Positions 26,076-34,540 of a stretch of 64,000 nucleotides of DNA are shown here, one piece after another. The DNA lies in the NCBI RefSeq assembly GCF_000377745.1, contig NZ_KB898707.1:554482-618481 (forward strand), given 5' to 3'. A program made the translations under genes and the position numbers. How positions within the stretch are numbered: the stretch's first letter is position 1; each line of letters opens with the position of its first letter. Source of the stretch: Gilvimarinus chinensis DSM 19667. Lineage in GTDB: Bacteria > Pseudomonadota > Gammaproteobacteria > Pseudomonadales > Cellvibrionaceae. Below the pieces are notes generated by a model, which was not told the DNA's origin, searched no databases, and saw only the letters and a program-made list of their open reading frames with translations.

Positions 26076-26921
26076 ATGAAATTATTACGTTATGGGCCCA
26101 AGGGGCAGGAAAAGCCTGGCATCGTTGATGCTACTGGTTGCATTCGAAGCTTGTCTGGTGTGGTTTCTGATATCAGCGGTACCGATATTTCTCCAGAGTC
26201 GCTTAAAAAACTCGCGGCGCTTGATTTGTCCACTTTGCCCGAGGTCAGTGCGTCTGAGCGGCTTGGTCCATGTGTAGGTAATGTGGGAAAGTTTCTCTGT
26301 ATTGGGTTGAATTATGCTGACCATGCCGCTGAGTCTGGGGCACAAGTACCCTCCGAACCAGAGATGTTTACTAAGGCTACAAGCTCTATTAATGGCCCTA
26401 ATGACGATATTATCATCCCCAAAAACAGCCAAAAGACGGACTGGGAAGTAGAGTTAGCCATTGTGATTGGGCAAGAGGCCCGTTATGTTTCTGAAGAGGA
26501 TGCCGAAGATTACATTGCTGGGTATTGTGTCTGCAACGACGTGTCTGAGCGAGAGTTTCAATTGGAGCGAGGTGTGCAGTGGGACAAAGGCAAGGGCTGC
26601 GATACCTTTGGGCCGATTGGACCTTGGTTAGTGACTAAAGATGAAGTAGGTGACCCTACCAATTTATCGATGTGGCTTGAGGTTAATGGCCATCGATATC
26701 AAAACGGTAATACCAATACCATGGTTTTTAAGCCAGCCGCTATTGTTAGCTATTTAAGTCAGTTTATGAGTTTGCAGCCAGGAGATGTTATTTCAACTGG
26801 CACGCCTCCGGGTGTAGGTTTGGGGCAAAAGCCACCTGTGTATTTAAAGCATGGTGATAAAGTTGAGTTGGGTATTGAAGGTTTGGGGCAGCAAAGCCAA
26901 ACTTTTATCAACTATCAGTAA
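26076..26921 (+). CDS. FAH-family hydrolase, probable 2,4-diketo-3-deoxy-L-fuconate hydrolase
   Basis: A 281-residue fumarylacetoacetate hydrolase-family protein. The start at 26076 is the family-typical MKLLRYGPKG; an in-frame start at 26013 would add 21 residues unlike the family. Key parts are GLNYADHAAE (77-86), the metal ligands Glu124, Glu126 and Asp155 (WEVELAIV, CNDVSERE), KGKGCDTFGPIGPW, and the loop STGTPPGVGLG. Members acting on sugar acids cleave 2,4-diketo-3-deoxy-L-fuconate or -rhamnonate to pyruvate and L-lactate. It is the last catabolic gene of the run that starts with the receptor at 16803. The final step is strongly suggested by the set of neighbours. Confidence 0.85.
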   Translation: MKLLRYGPKGQEKPGIVDATGCIRSLSGVVSDISGTDISPESLKKLAALDLSTLPEVSASERLGPCVGNVGKFLCIGLNYADHAAESGAQVPSEPEMFTKATSSINGPNDDIIIPKNSQKTDWEVELAIVIGQEARYVSEEDAEDYIAGYCVCNDVSEREFQLERGVQWDKGKGCDTFGPIGPWLVTKDEVGDPTNLSMWLEVNGHRYQNGNTNTMVFKPAAIVSYLSQFMSLQPGDVISTGTPPGVGLGQKPPVYLKHGDKVELGIEGLGQQSQTFINYQ

Positions 26922-27120
26922 ATCCACTTACCGTCTAGGTCTGCTTTAAAAGACGGAGGTCGTGGAGAACAGTGCATTTTAGGGGGTGCACAATTGGTGA
27001 AATGGTGAGGCTGTCACCCTGTAAGTCCCTTTTCATATCAGTTGCTGTGCCCGCTATGATAAACTTTAGTTTAGTGTACTGGAGAATTATTGGCCGAGTA
27101 CGTACAAAGCTAAGGAATTG

Positions 27121-27852
27121 ATGGAGGTGGCACAAGAAGTGGCGCGTAAACGTAAAGACAGCGATGTAACTGCAATAAGGGCGGTGAGTGAAGCGGCTGA
27201 GGAAAAATCCAGCTCATTGAGTCAGGCTGCCTACGATAAAATACTGCAATGGGTTTTCGAAAGAAAGTTAAGCCCAGGCGCGTTTATGTCACAGAGTGAG
27301 CTGTCTAAGCTGATGGATATTCCCATGCAGCCACTGCGTGATGCCTTGAAGGTGTTGGAGGGTGAGAATATGCTCACCATTCACCCTCGTTCGGGGATTC
27401 AGTTTCGAAAACCGGATTTAGAGTTTTTACGAGATACTTATCAATTCAGAACAATTATTGAAACTGCTGCGGCGCGAAATTTCGCGCAGTTTGGAGATGA
27501 TAAGCTCATCCAAACGTTGATTGATGAGCATAAAGCGCTTATCGCCATAGTCGATGAAAAGGGGGTTAACGATGAGGTTTTGGCTTTAATTGAGCAAAAC
27601 GAACAACGCTTTCATGGCGCGTTAATTTCCAGCCTTCGAAACGAGTTTGTAGAAGTCACTGCGACCAAATTGAAATATTATATTAAGTTGATTCAGCTTG
27701 AACATTTCTTTACGCCGCCCCTGGTAAAGCAAACCCTTGGTGAGCACATCAATATATTGGAGGCGTGCGCACGTCGCGATGAAGAGGCCGCTGTAGCGGC
27801 GTTGACAATACATTTCAAAGAAGCCATGCATCGTCATTTAAGAATGTTTTAA
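27121..27852 (+). CDS. GntR-family transcriptional regulator with FCD ligand domain
   Basis: A 243-residue FadR-type GntR regulator. ATG 27121 follows TAAGGAATTG closely, and a TTG in front of it is less likely. An unusual charged N-terminal extension of about 33 residues precedes the winged helix (about 38-100; SQSELSKLMDIPMQPLRDALKVLEGENML). The helical FCD domain spans about 108-238 with the metal/ligand residues expected in FRTIIE, FHGALI and EHINILEACARRD. FCD regulators usually sense sugar acids or other carboxylates, so a pathway intermediate of the adjacent catabolic genes is a natural inducer. It lies 199 bp after the FAH gene on the same strand and is probably the local repressor of the locus. 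Confidence 0.85.
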   Translation: MEVAQEVARKRKDSDVTAIRAVSEAAEEKSSSLSQAAYDKILQWVFERKLSPGAFMSQSELSKLMDIPMQPLRDALKVLEGENMLTIHPRSGIQFRKPDLEFLRDTYQFRTIIETAAARNFAQFGDDKLIQTLIDEHKALIAIVDEKGVNDEVLALIEQNEQRFHGALISSLRNEFVEVTATKLKYYIKLIQLEHFFTPPLVKQTLGEHINILEACARRDEEAAVAALTIHFKEAMHRHLRMF

Positions 27853-28136
27853 CCCCCCCTGGAACTGTTTAATCTGTAGCGGCTCGGCGTAGATTTACCA
27901 GCCGCAATCTCAACCCTCTCTCTAAATTTCCTGTCGTACCCTGCGCATCACAGCTCTTGCTCGGCTGCCGCTGGTTAGCCAATCAACCCGCTATTTTTCA
28001 ATATCTATGCATAAGGCAATTTTTACTTGACCTTTTGCTGTAAGATATTAATATGGTTTTCATGATATTTTATATGTTAGTTATAAAATATTATATGCGC
28101 GAGAAGATATAAATATAAATTTCAAGGAGTTCTCGA

Positions 28137-31100
28137 ATGACTAACTTAGAAAATTCTCGATGTATAAAATCTCCGTGGCAAGGCTTCCTTTCAGCATTGT
28201 TTATTTCAGCGACGTGTGCGATTTCATCGGTAGCCTTAGCCCAGCCATTTTATGTTTCACCCGATGGTGACGATGCTAACCCCGGTACGTTACAGCAACC
28301 TTTTCAAACCCTTCAGCAGGCTCGAGACGTTGTGCGCACAGTCAACGATTCAATGAGTCAGGATGTTTATGTTTATTTACGAGGGGGGCACTACCCTCTG
28401 AGCCAGCCTGTAGAATTCAACTCACAGGATTCGGGCACTAACGGCTACCGCGTTATTTATCAGGCTTATGGAAATGAAACTCCCGTGATTCATGGGGCCA
28501 CTAAAGTTACAGGATGGACTCAGCATAACGGCAATATCTATAAAGCGACATTGAACCGTGCGGAAAAGTTGCGAACTTTGATTGTCAACGGTGAGCGCGC
28601 TTACATGGCGAGTAAACGTGTACCTACTACTGGCAGCTGGGGAAGTTACAGCATCACTGCTGGACAAAGCGATTGGGCGAGAATTAGTGGTACACACCCC
28701 GATGGTGCGACCTATAGCCTGGCGGACGTGCCTTCAATTAATAGACCCACTGACCTGGAAATTATGAACCAGACGAAGTGGAATACTAATTTCGTTACGG
28801 TACGAGAATCGGTGGTTGAAGGGGGCAATCGAGTACTGAAATTCTCCCAGCCTTATGCAGCAATTGCAATGAACCAAAACTGGGGTTCGTTCAGCATCAG
28901 TGGAAACCACACCCTACTCAACGCCTATGAATTCTTAGACGAGCCCAACGAGTTTTATTTCGATCGTAGCAGTAACACGCTTTACTATTATAGTGACGGT
29001 GTCGATATGCTTACCGCTGAAGTATGGGCCCCGCAAGCAGCTGAACTGTTAAATTTGACTGGAGACTCAAAGGCGAATCGAATAGAGAATATTACTTTTA
29101 GCGGGATTACTTTTGCTTATACCGATGCGATTCTTCCTGAAGTGGCAGGGTCTGCCGGAAAATCTACAGTGCAAGCCGCCACTTGGAAAACTGCCTATAG
29201 TGATGGGAATTGGCATAACGATAAATATACGGCGTACGATGTAATGCGCGGCGCAATTAATGTGAATCACGCAGCGTCTATTCGTTTTGAAGACGGGGCA
29301 ATTAAGCATATAGGCAATGAAGGGATTAACTTTACTAACGATGTAATCAACAGCCAAATTGTTGGAAACGCTATTATTGATACAGGTGGTTCGGGTATTA
29401 ATGTTGCCCACCCTCAGCATGTGTATATCGGTGATGGCGGGCAGTATGAAAAGTACTCGGCCAGTGATGAAGGGGTTGTGCAAAATATTTTGATAAGCAA
29501 CAACCTTCTTTACGATACTACGCGACTTTATTGGGGGCATGCTGCAATTACCGCTTTTTTTACGGACGGTTTAACAATTGAGCATAATCAAATTCAAAAC
29601 ACCAAGTACTCGGGAGTAAGTTTGGGCTGGGGTTGGAACAACTTTGCACCTGAAACAACACCTAATAACCCAACCACGGTGGCTCAAAATAACAAGTTTA
29701 ACTACAACCGTGTTTATAATGTTATGACCGTGCTTGAGGATGGTGGAGCCTTTTATACATTGGGCAATCAGCCCAACTCAGAGGCCAGCGGTAACTACGT
29801 CAAAGCGCCTAGCACACATTTTCAAGGGGTTTATCACCCGGACGAAGGTACTGCTTGGTACACAGGAACTGATTTGGTCTTTGAGGTCGTACCAGGGCAG
29901 GATAACTTTGAGTTAAACGCCTGGCGTGATAAGCACGATAATCACTACAGTAATATTTACACGACTTCGAGTGCTAATCAAACAGGAGCCCCTAATTCAA
30001 CAATAACCAATATGTTTGTCTATCCAGATGCCGATTGGCCGTATGAAGCCTTAAATATTATTGCCAATGCAGGGCTTCAGTCTGGATACCAGCATCTTCT
30101 CACCGATATACCAGAGCCACCTGAGGTGCCTGGGCTGAATGCTTCCACGGCAGGGGAAATAATTGAAGCAGAAGGTGGCGTGTTACTTGGTACGGGCACT
30201 GTGTTCAGTGATGCCGATGCATCGGCCGGTTATGCCGTTGAAAATATTCACACAAATGGAGCGGGCGTTGAATTCGTTAATGTCCCTCGCGCTACCGCCA
30301 TACAGTTGCGTTACACCTCAAAAAAATCCGGATCTTATAGTGTGTATGTAGATGGACAGCATGCTGCAGATATTAACTTTGATGCGACAGGGGCGTGGTC
30401 GGGGTCATACGCTGACACTGATATTGTTTATCTGAATGTCCCCGAAGGTGCAACTCTTAGGTTGCAGAAGGATACAGGTGATGAAGGGATTAATATCGAC
30501 TATGTACTTCTGATCGATCAAAGTTTTAAGCAAGAGGCGGAAGAGGGAACCTTGCTCGGGGGTGTTGCTGTTGATGCTACGCATTCGGGGTACAGTGGGA
30601 GTGGCTTTGTAGGGGATATCTTTAATACAGGGGACGGCGTTCAGTTTAATATCAATGCGTTGGTCACTGGTAAATATCTGGTCGATGTGCGTTATGCAAT
30701 GGGATCTTACGGTCCCGCAGGTGATCGTACAATGAGCGTTTATGTTGATAATTCACATCAAGTTCAGGCTAATTTTGTCAGTACGGGTGCTTGGGATGTG
30801 TGGTCTCAGGCGGAGCAGGAGATTAGCTTGATACAGGGTGTGAACAGCCTAAGGTATATTCTTGATGCGGGAGATACGGGTCATATTAATATTGACTCTA
30901 TAAAACTTGCACAGAAGGTTGAAGCAGAAGATGGAGTGCTGACCTCGGTGGTGGCCGATAACAACCATAGTGGTTTCAGTGGTTTTGGTTTTGTTGCAGA
31001 AATGCTCCAAGTGGGTGATGCCGTCGAAATGATGGTTCATGCACCTAGTGCTGGGCAATACCAACTGGATATTCACTATGCCATGGGACCAGATGGCCCC

Positions 31101-31298
31101 GCAGGTGATCGCTCTGTAAGCCTTTATGTGAATGGCGTAGATCACGTCCAAAGCGTCTTCACCGATACTGGGAGTTGGAGCAGCTGGGCGGTTAAATCTC
31201 AAACGGTTAGTTTAAATGCTGGAGAGAACTTTATTCGTTTTCAGCGAGATGGTACAGATACTGGCTGGATCAATTTTGATTATCTTGTTTTAAGATAA
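28137..31298 (+). CDS. Secreted beta-helix glycoside hydrolase (GH141-like) with three C-terminal CBM modules
   Basis: A 1053-residue exported protein, ATG preceded by AAGGAG. The signal peptide ends near ALA-QPF. Residues about 34-660 are a right-handed parallel beta-helix of the type that opens FYVSPDGDDANPGTLQQPF, YLRGGHYPLSQPVEF and later GVSLGWGWNNFAP. This resembles GH141, whose known activities include alpha-L-fucosidase and xylanase. Residues 676-797, 799-926 and 928-1053 are three related CBM6/CBM35-type modules, each opening with an (I/Q/V)EAE.G motif; the last two share YAMG, GPAGDR and a closing I(N)FDY or INIDS. It follows the regulator by 284 bp with its own start region and ends at a strong terminator. 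Fucosidase action fits the locus but is inferred; a lyase is the alternative. Confidence 0.72.
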   Translation: MTNLENSRCIKSPWQGFLSALFISATCAISSVALAQPFYVSPDGDDANPGTLQQPFQTLQQARDVVRTVNDSMSQDVYVYLRGGHYPLSQPVEFNSQDSGTNGYRVIYQAYGNETPVIHGATKVTGWTQHNGNIYKATLNRAEKLRTLIVNGERAYMASKRVPTTGSWGSYSITAGQSDWARISGTHPDGATYSLADVPSINRPTDLEIMNQTKWNTNFVTVRESVVEGGNRVLKFSQPYAAIAMNQNWGSFSISGNHTLLNAYEFLDEPNEFYFDRSSNTLYYYSDGVDMLTAEVWAPQAAELLNLTGDSKANRIENITFSGITFAYTDAILPEVAGSAGKSTVQAATWKTAYSDGNWHNDKYTAYDVMRGAINVNHAASIRFEDGAIKHIGNEGINFTNDVINSQIVGNAIIDTGGSGINVAHPQHVYIGDGGQYEKYSASDEGVVQNILISNNLLYDTTRLYWGHAAITAFFTDGLTIEHNQIQNTKYSGVSLGWGWNNFAPETTPNNPTTVAQNNKFNYNRVYNVMTVLEDGGAFYTLGNQPNSEASGNYVKAPSTHFQGVYHPDEGTAWYTGTDLVFEVVPGQDNFELNAWRDKHDNHYSNIYTTSSANQTGAPNSTITNMFVYPDADWPYEALNIIANAGLQSGYQHLLTDIPEPPEVPGLNASTAGEIIEAEGGVLLGTGTVFSDADASAGYAVENIHTNGAGVEFVNVPRATAIQLRYTSKKSGSYSVYVDGQHAADINFDATGAWSGSYADTDIVYLNVPEGATLRLQKDTGDEGINIDYVLLIDQSFKQEAEEGTLLGGVAVDATHSGYSGSGFVGDIFNTGDGVQFNINALVTGKYLVDVRYAMGSYGPAGDRTMSVYVDNSHQVQANFVSTGAWDVWSQAEQEISLIQGVNSLRYILDAGDTGHINIDSIKLAQKVEAEDGVLTSVVADNNHSGFSGFGFVAEMLQVGDAVEMMVHAPSAGQYQLDIHYAMGPDGPAGDRSVSLYVNGVDHVQSVFTDTGSWSSWAVKSQTVSLNAGENFIRFQRDGTDTGWINFDYLVLR

Positions 31299-31326
31299 TA
31301 AGGTTTTTGTTTGAGCGTGGGCTATT

Positions 31327-31351
31327 GGCTTCACTTTGTGAAGCCTTTTTT
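31327..31351 (+). terminator. Terminator of the beta-helix hydrolase gene
   Basis: GGCTTCAC and GTGAAGCC pair around TTT and are followed by TTTTTT, 28 bp after the stop codon. It closes the fucose-type locus. Confidence 0.92.
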
Positions 31352-31551
31352 CGTTTTACGTGTGCAAAACAGTTGTTCTGCAGGGGTAATAAAAAGGTAG
31401 TTTGGATTTATTCCCTAACTTGCCATTTCTATTATGCTTTTTAAGGTTGAGGGCAGAGTAGTAATTTCTTGCTCGAGTTTAATTACGCTGCTTTTATTAG
31501 AGGTGGCCCAATATAGTCCCGGGGTTAACGTAGAATGTATCCGTTTTAAGT

Positions 31552-33000
31552 TTAGTCTTTAAACGCAATCCAGGCGCAAAATGTTAAGTTGTTAAAAATG
31601 GGGCTGATTCGAGTTAGCCCTGCCTGTTCTAGCAGCTCAATATTTTCGTCTTCGTAAAGTGGGGTCATCACTCCCGCTAAGCTCTCTGACTTTGCGCTAA
31701 TTTCTGCTTTACTAAAGCCTTGGTCTACTTTGTATTGACTGTGCGCTCGCTGCATTAACTGCTCCAAGCGTTGATCACGACGTTTAATCTTTTCGGCGAG
31801 AATAACAGCGCCTCCAGGCTGTAAGCGGCTTTGAATTTTTTTCAGTAGGTTCAGGCGTTGCGTCGGCTCGATAAACTGCAAGGTGTACGACAGTATGGCT
31901 ACCGAGCAGGGGGCCATATCGTATTCACGAATATCCGCGCATTCGTATTGGACCGCGTCACCAGCGCTTTTTGCCGCTTGAATCATATTCGGTTCGACAT
32001 CTACTCCGATGATCCTTGCGTGAGGTATACGCTGTTTTAATTGTTTGCACAGTCGGCCGGTGGAGCAGCCCAGCTCATACACAACACCGTTTTGAGGTAA
32101 CAGCTGCTCGCTCAAACGAATAATCGTTTCGTGCAGTTGCGGGTAAAAAGGAATAGAGCGATTTATGTGTGAATCAAAATGACGCCATACTTCACCGCCG
32201 AAACTCCAGCTGCGTGGTGCGGCTTCGATGCCGTCGCCCACATTAGCGGCGCTTTTACGCAGCATCCAATAACGCTGGTTCTGGTGGCGGTAGGCGAGCT
32301 CATAGGTTAACAAGTGGCCGCTAGCCAGAATGTCGAAGTGTGCAGAGAATAATCTTTGGTAGTTCTCCACTGTGCGGTAGCGTTGCACCTTGGCACTGTT
32401 AAACGTCATCCACAGTGCATTTTTCCAAAAGGGGCCGCGAAATTTCTTCAGCCGGTAAATGCTTTGCTGGGTTCCCGGCTTTAGAGTTTGCCAGCTGCTG
32501 TGTAAAAAGTTATGCAGCCAGCTCTTACCGTTGTAGGCGTATTCGCAACTTTCGCGGATAAAAATTTGCCCCCCGGGTTTTAGCTCGGCTTGCAAGTTCT
32601 GCAGCAGTGACTGGCTGTCATCATCGTCCAGGTACATAAACAGCCAGTTGATAAAAATAAAATCGAAAGGTTCGGCGTCGTTGTGGTATTCCAGCGCGTC
32701 AATGCTTTGGTAGGTGATGTTGTCGAATTGCGAGTGCTTAAGGCGGTTTTGTTGCAGCGCTTCGGTGGAAATATCCAGCGCTGTAACCGATTGTGAGCGG
32801 CGTGCGAGCTCGCCGGTAAAGCGACCCGTGCCTGCGCCAAGCTCCAGCACTTGGCAGCCCTCAAGCGGGGGCAAGAGTGCGAAAATTTCTTTAAGCTCGC
32901 TCTCGTTTAAGGTTTTTAATTCGGGCCGGGATGCCAGCGCCGTGCCCAGCGCTTCGCCGTTTGAGGCTTGCCAGAACTTTTTGGAGACGCGATTGGCCAC
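31552..33000 (-). CDS. Double methyltransferase: phosphoethanolamine-MT-like domain fused to CmoA-like domain
   Basis: A 482-residue protein with two SAM-binding domains. The N-terminal half (about 1-245) has motif I VLELGAGTGRFTGELA, then INWLFMYLDDDD, PGGQIFIRESCEYA and HQNQRYWMLRK; these match the plant/nematode phosphoethanolamine N-methyltransferase (PEAMT) domain (NWLLMYL, FRESC, NQNQ..W). The C-terminal half (about 262-482) starts WSFGGEVWRHFDSHINRSIP and holds YELGCSTGRL, LSYTLQFIEP and PGGAVILAEK, matching CmoA. The CmoA segment that normally reads ISQKRSML is ISAKSESL here, losing the Arg. Substrates could be phosphoethanolamine or another small amine, but no choline or lipid genes are adjacent. 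It lies 47 bp downstream of dapD on the same strand. The domains are clear; the activity is open. Confidence 0.75.
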   Translation of the reverse strand: MANRVSKKFWQASNGEALGTALASRPELKTLNESELKEIFALLPPLEGCQVLELGAGTGRFTGELARRSQSVTALDISTEALQQNRLKHSQFDNITYQSIDALEYHNDAEPFDFIFINWLFMYLDDDDSQSLLQNLQAELKPGGQIFIRESCEYAYNGKSWLHNFLHSSWQTLKPGTQQSIYRLKKFRGPFWKNALWMTFNSAKVQRYRTVENYQRLFSAHFDILASGHLLTYELAYRHQNQRYWMLRKSAANVGDGIEAAPRSWSFGGEVWRHFDSHINRSIPFYPQLHETIIRLSEQLLPQNGVVYELGCSTGRLCKQLKQRIPHARIIGVDVEPNMIQAAKSAGDAVQYECADIREYDMAPCSVAILSYTLQFIEPTQRLNLLKKIQSRLQPGGAVILAEKIKRRDQRLEQLMQRAHSQYKVDQGFSKAEISAKSESLAGVMTPLYEDENIELLEQAGLTRISPIFNNLTFCAWIAFKD

Positions 33001-33047
33001 TGTTGTTTACTCGTAAAGCCCGCAGGTGTTACCTGCGGGCGGCGTGC

Positions 33048-34082
33048 TTAGGCGTTTTTGTGCAGCTCTTCGTTCAGTTGCACCTTAGACTTGTTTGTTA
33101 AGCATTCGGTGCGGCCGGTTTGCGAGTTGCGGCGGAACAGCAAGTCGTCTTTATTGGCCAGGTCGCGTGCTTTAACCACTTCAACTTCGTTGCCAGCGTC
33201 ATCCAGTACCGCCACCTTGGTGCCTGCGGTAATGTACAAACCGGATTCGATGGTGCAGCGATCCCCCAGCGGAATACCGGTACCAGCGTTGGCACCTAGC
33301 AGGCATTCTTTACCGACGCTGATAACAATGTTGCCGCCGCCAGACAGGGTGCCCATGGTAGAGCTGCCGCCACCCAAGTCGGAGCCGGATTCAACGAACA
33401 CGCCCGCTGAGATACGGCCTTCGATCATGCCTGGGCCGGCAGTACCGGCATTAAAGTTCACAAAACCTTCGTGCATGATGGTGGTGCCCTCACCCAGGTA
33501 GGCGCCCAAGCGCACGCGCGCGGTGTGCGCAATGCGCACGCCTGTAGGCACGACGTAGTTGGTCATTTTGGGGAATTTATCCACGCAGGCAACTTCAAGG
33601 ACTTCGCCGTTTAAACGCGCTTGCAGTTGACGCTCGGGCAGCTCATCCAGCTCGATAGGGCCCTGGTTGGTCCAGGCCAGATTTTTCAGGGCGCCAAATA
33701 CGCCGTTTAAGTTTGTGCCGTGCGGCTTAACCAGGCGGTGAGAAATCAGGTGCAGCTTCAAAAAGCCCTCAGGCACCGAGCCTGGTGCATCGTCGCTACC
33801 GAGAATCGTCGCCACAAGAGGCCTTGCGCTGGCGGCCAGTTGTTGTGCAATCTGGGCTTGGTCTGAATTACCGGCGGCATTCAAGGCTTCGGCCAGTGCG
33901 TCGCACTGATTCACGGTAAATTCAATAACTTGGTTGCCGCCCTGGTAGCCGAGCACCTCAGCCAGAGCTTTTGCGGTGGCGGCGTTGGGGTTAAGCTCGG
34001 GGGCGGGGTAAAAAACTTCCAGCCATTCGTCTTTGCGGTTTTTGGTGCCGACGCCAAGGCCGACGCTGTATAACTCAGTCAT
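33048..34082 (-). CDS. dapD: Tetrahydrodipicolinate N-succinyltransferase
   Basis: A 344-residue enzyme of lysine/meso-diaminopimelate synthesis that transfers succinyl from succinyl-CoA to tetrahydrodipicolinate in the cytosol. It is the long type found in Pseudomonas and relatives, unlike the 274-residue E. coli form. The N-terminal domain (1 to about 170) is followed by left-handed beta-helix hexapeptide repeats (VRLGAYLGEGTTIMHEGFVN, GRISAGVFVESGSDLGGGSS, ECLLGANAGTGIPLGDRCT). GGGSSTMGTLSGG is a highly conserved core segment. It is the sixth intact gene of the minus-strand block beginning with map, after yffB (36 bp gap), and shares the pathway with dapC three genes upstream. Confidence 0.95.
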   Translation of the reverse strand: MTELYSVGLGVGTKNRKDEWLEVFYPAPELNPNAATAKALAEVLGYQGGNQVIEFTVNQCDALAEALNAAGNSDQAQIAQQLAASARPLVATILGSDDAPGSVPEGFLKLHLISHRLVKPHGTNLNGVFGALKNLAWTNQGPIELDELPERQLQARLNGEVLEVACVDKFPKMTNYVVPTGVRIAHTARVRLGAYLGEGTTIMHEGFVNFNAGTAGPGMIEGRISAGVFVESGSDLGGGSSTMGTLSGGGNIVISVGKECLLGANAGTGIPLGDRCTIESGLYITAGTKVAVLDDAGNEVEVVKARDLANKDDLLFRRNSQTGRTECLTNKSKVQLNEELHKNA

Positions 34083-34118
34083 GATGGGTTCCGTTTGTAA
34101 GACGTTTAATGCAATGGG

Positions 34119-34469
34119 TTAGTGAAAAAGTTCGGCGTACTGATCGGCTTTAAAGCCGACGTGTATACCCGTGCCGGTGTCGAGCACCGGTCTTTTAATC
34201 AGTGTTGGATACTCCAGCAACAGATCCTGCACATCGCCGTTTTCGGCTTGCTGCTTCTGTGCGTCACTAAGACCTTTCCAGGTGGTAGAGCGCTTGTTGA
34301 CTAAGGCTGCGCTGCCGAGACTCTCGAGCCAGGCGCGAACTTGCTGGGCGTCTAATCCGTCACTGCGAAAATCGTGAAATGTGTAGTCAACACCGGCATC
34401 TTCAAGCCAGCGGCGGGCTTTTTTAACCGTGTCGCAGTTTTTGATGCCGTAAAGGGTGGTGGTTGCCAT
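34119..34469 (-). CDS. ArsC/Spx-family reductase, YffB type
   Basis: A 116-residue thioredoxin-fold protein. The start at 34469 is set by GGAG 6 nt upstream and gives the usual N-terminus MATTTLYGIKNCDTVKKARR. The single active-site Cys is in GIKNCDT; there is no second Cys in a CXXC, as in the YffB/Spx branch. RSTTWKGLSD and LLLEYPTLIKRPVL are the other typical segments. Its biochemical role is not settled in any organism; arsenate reduction is not implied. It lies between nth and dapD, a placement shared with Pseudomonas, where an ArsC-family gene precedes dapD. Confidence 0.85.
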   Translation of the reverse strand: MATTTLYGIKNCDTVKKARRWLEDAGVDYTFHDFRSDGLDAQQVRAWLESLGSAALVNKRSTTWKGLSDAQKQQAENGDVQDLLLEYPTLIKRPVLDTGTGIHVGFKADQYAELFH

Positions 34470-34540
34470 GGGCCACTCCGTGCAAAAGCTCGCCATGATA
34501 ACAAAAAAGCGAGTTTAGGGCTTGCCTGGGCCTGTTGAGA

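Noticed and set aside
28021-28136. Shared TAAAATATTA element between the hydrolase and receptor promoters
   Set aside because: It is a short AT-rich string in AT-rich DNA and could easily recur by chance.
30529-31298. Possible recent duplication at the DNA level of the last two binding modules
   Set aside because: The protein modules are alike but the DNA has diverged; no long direct repeat is visible, so this is an old domain duplication.
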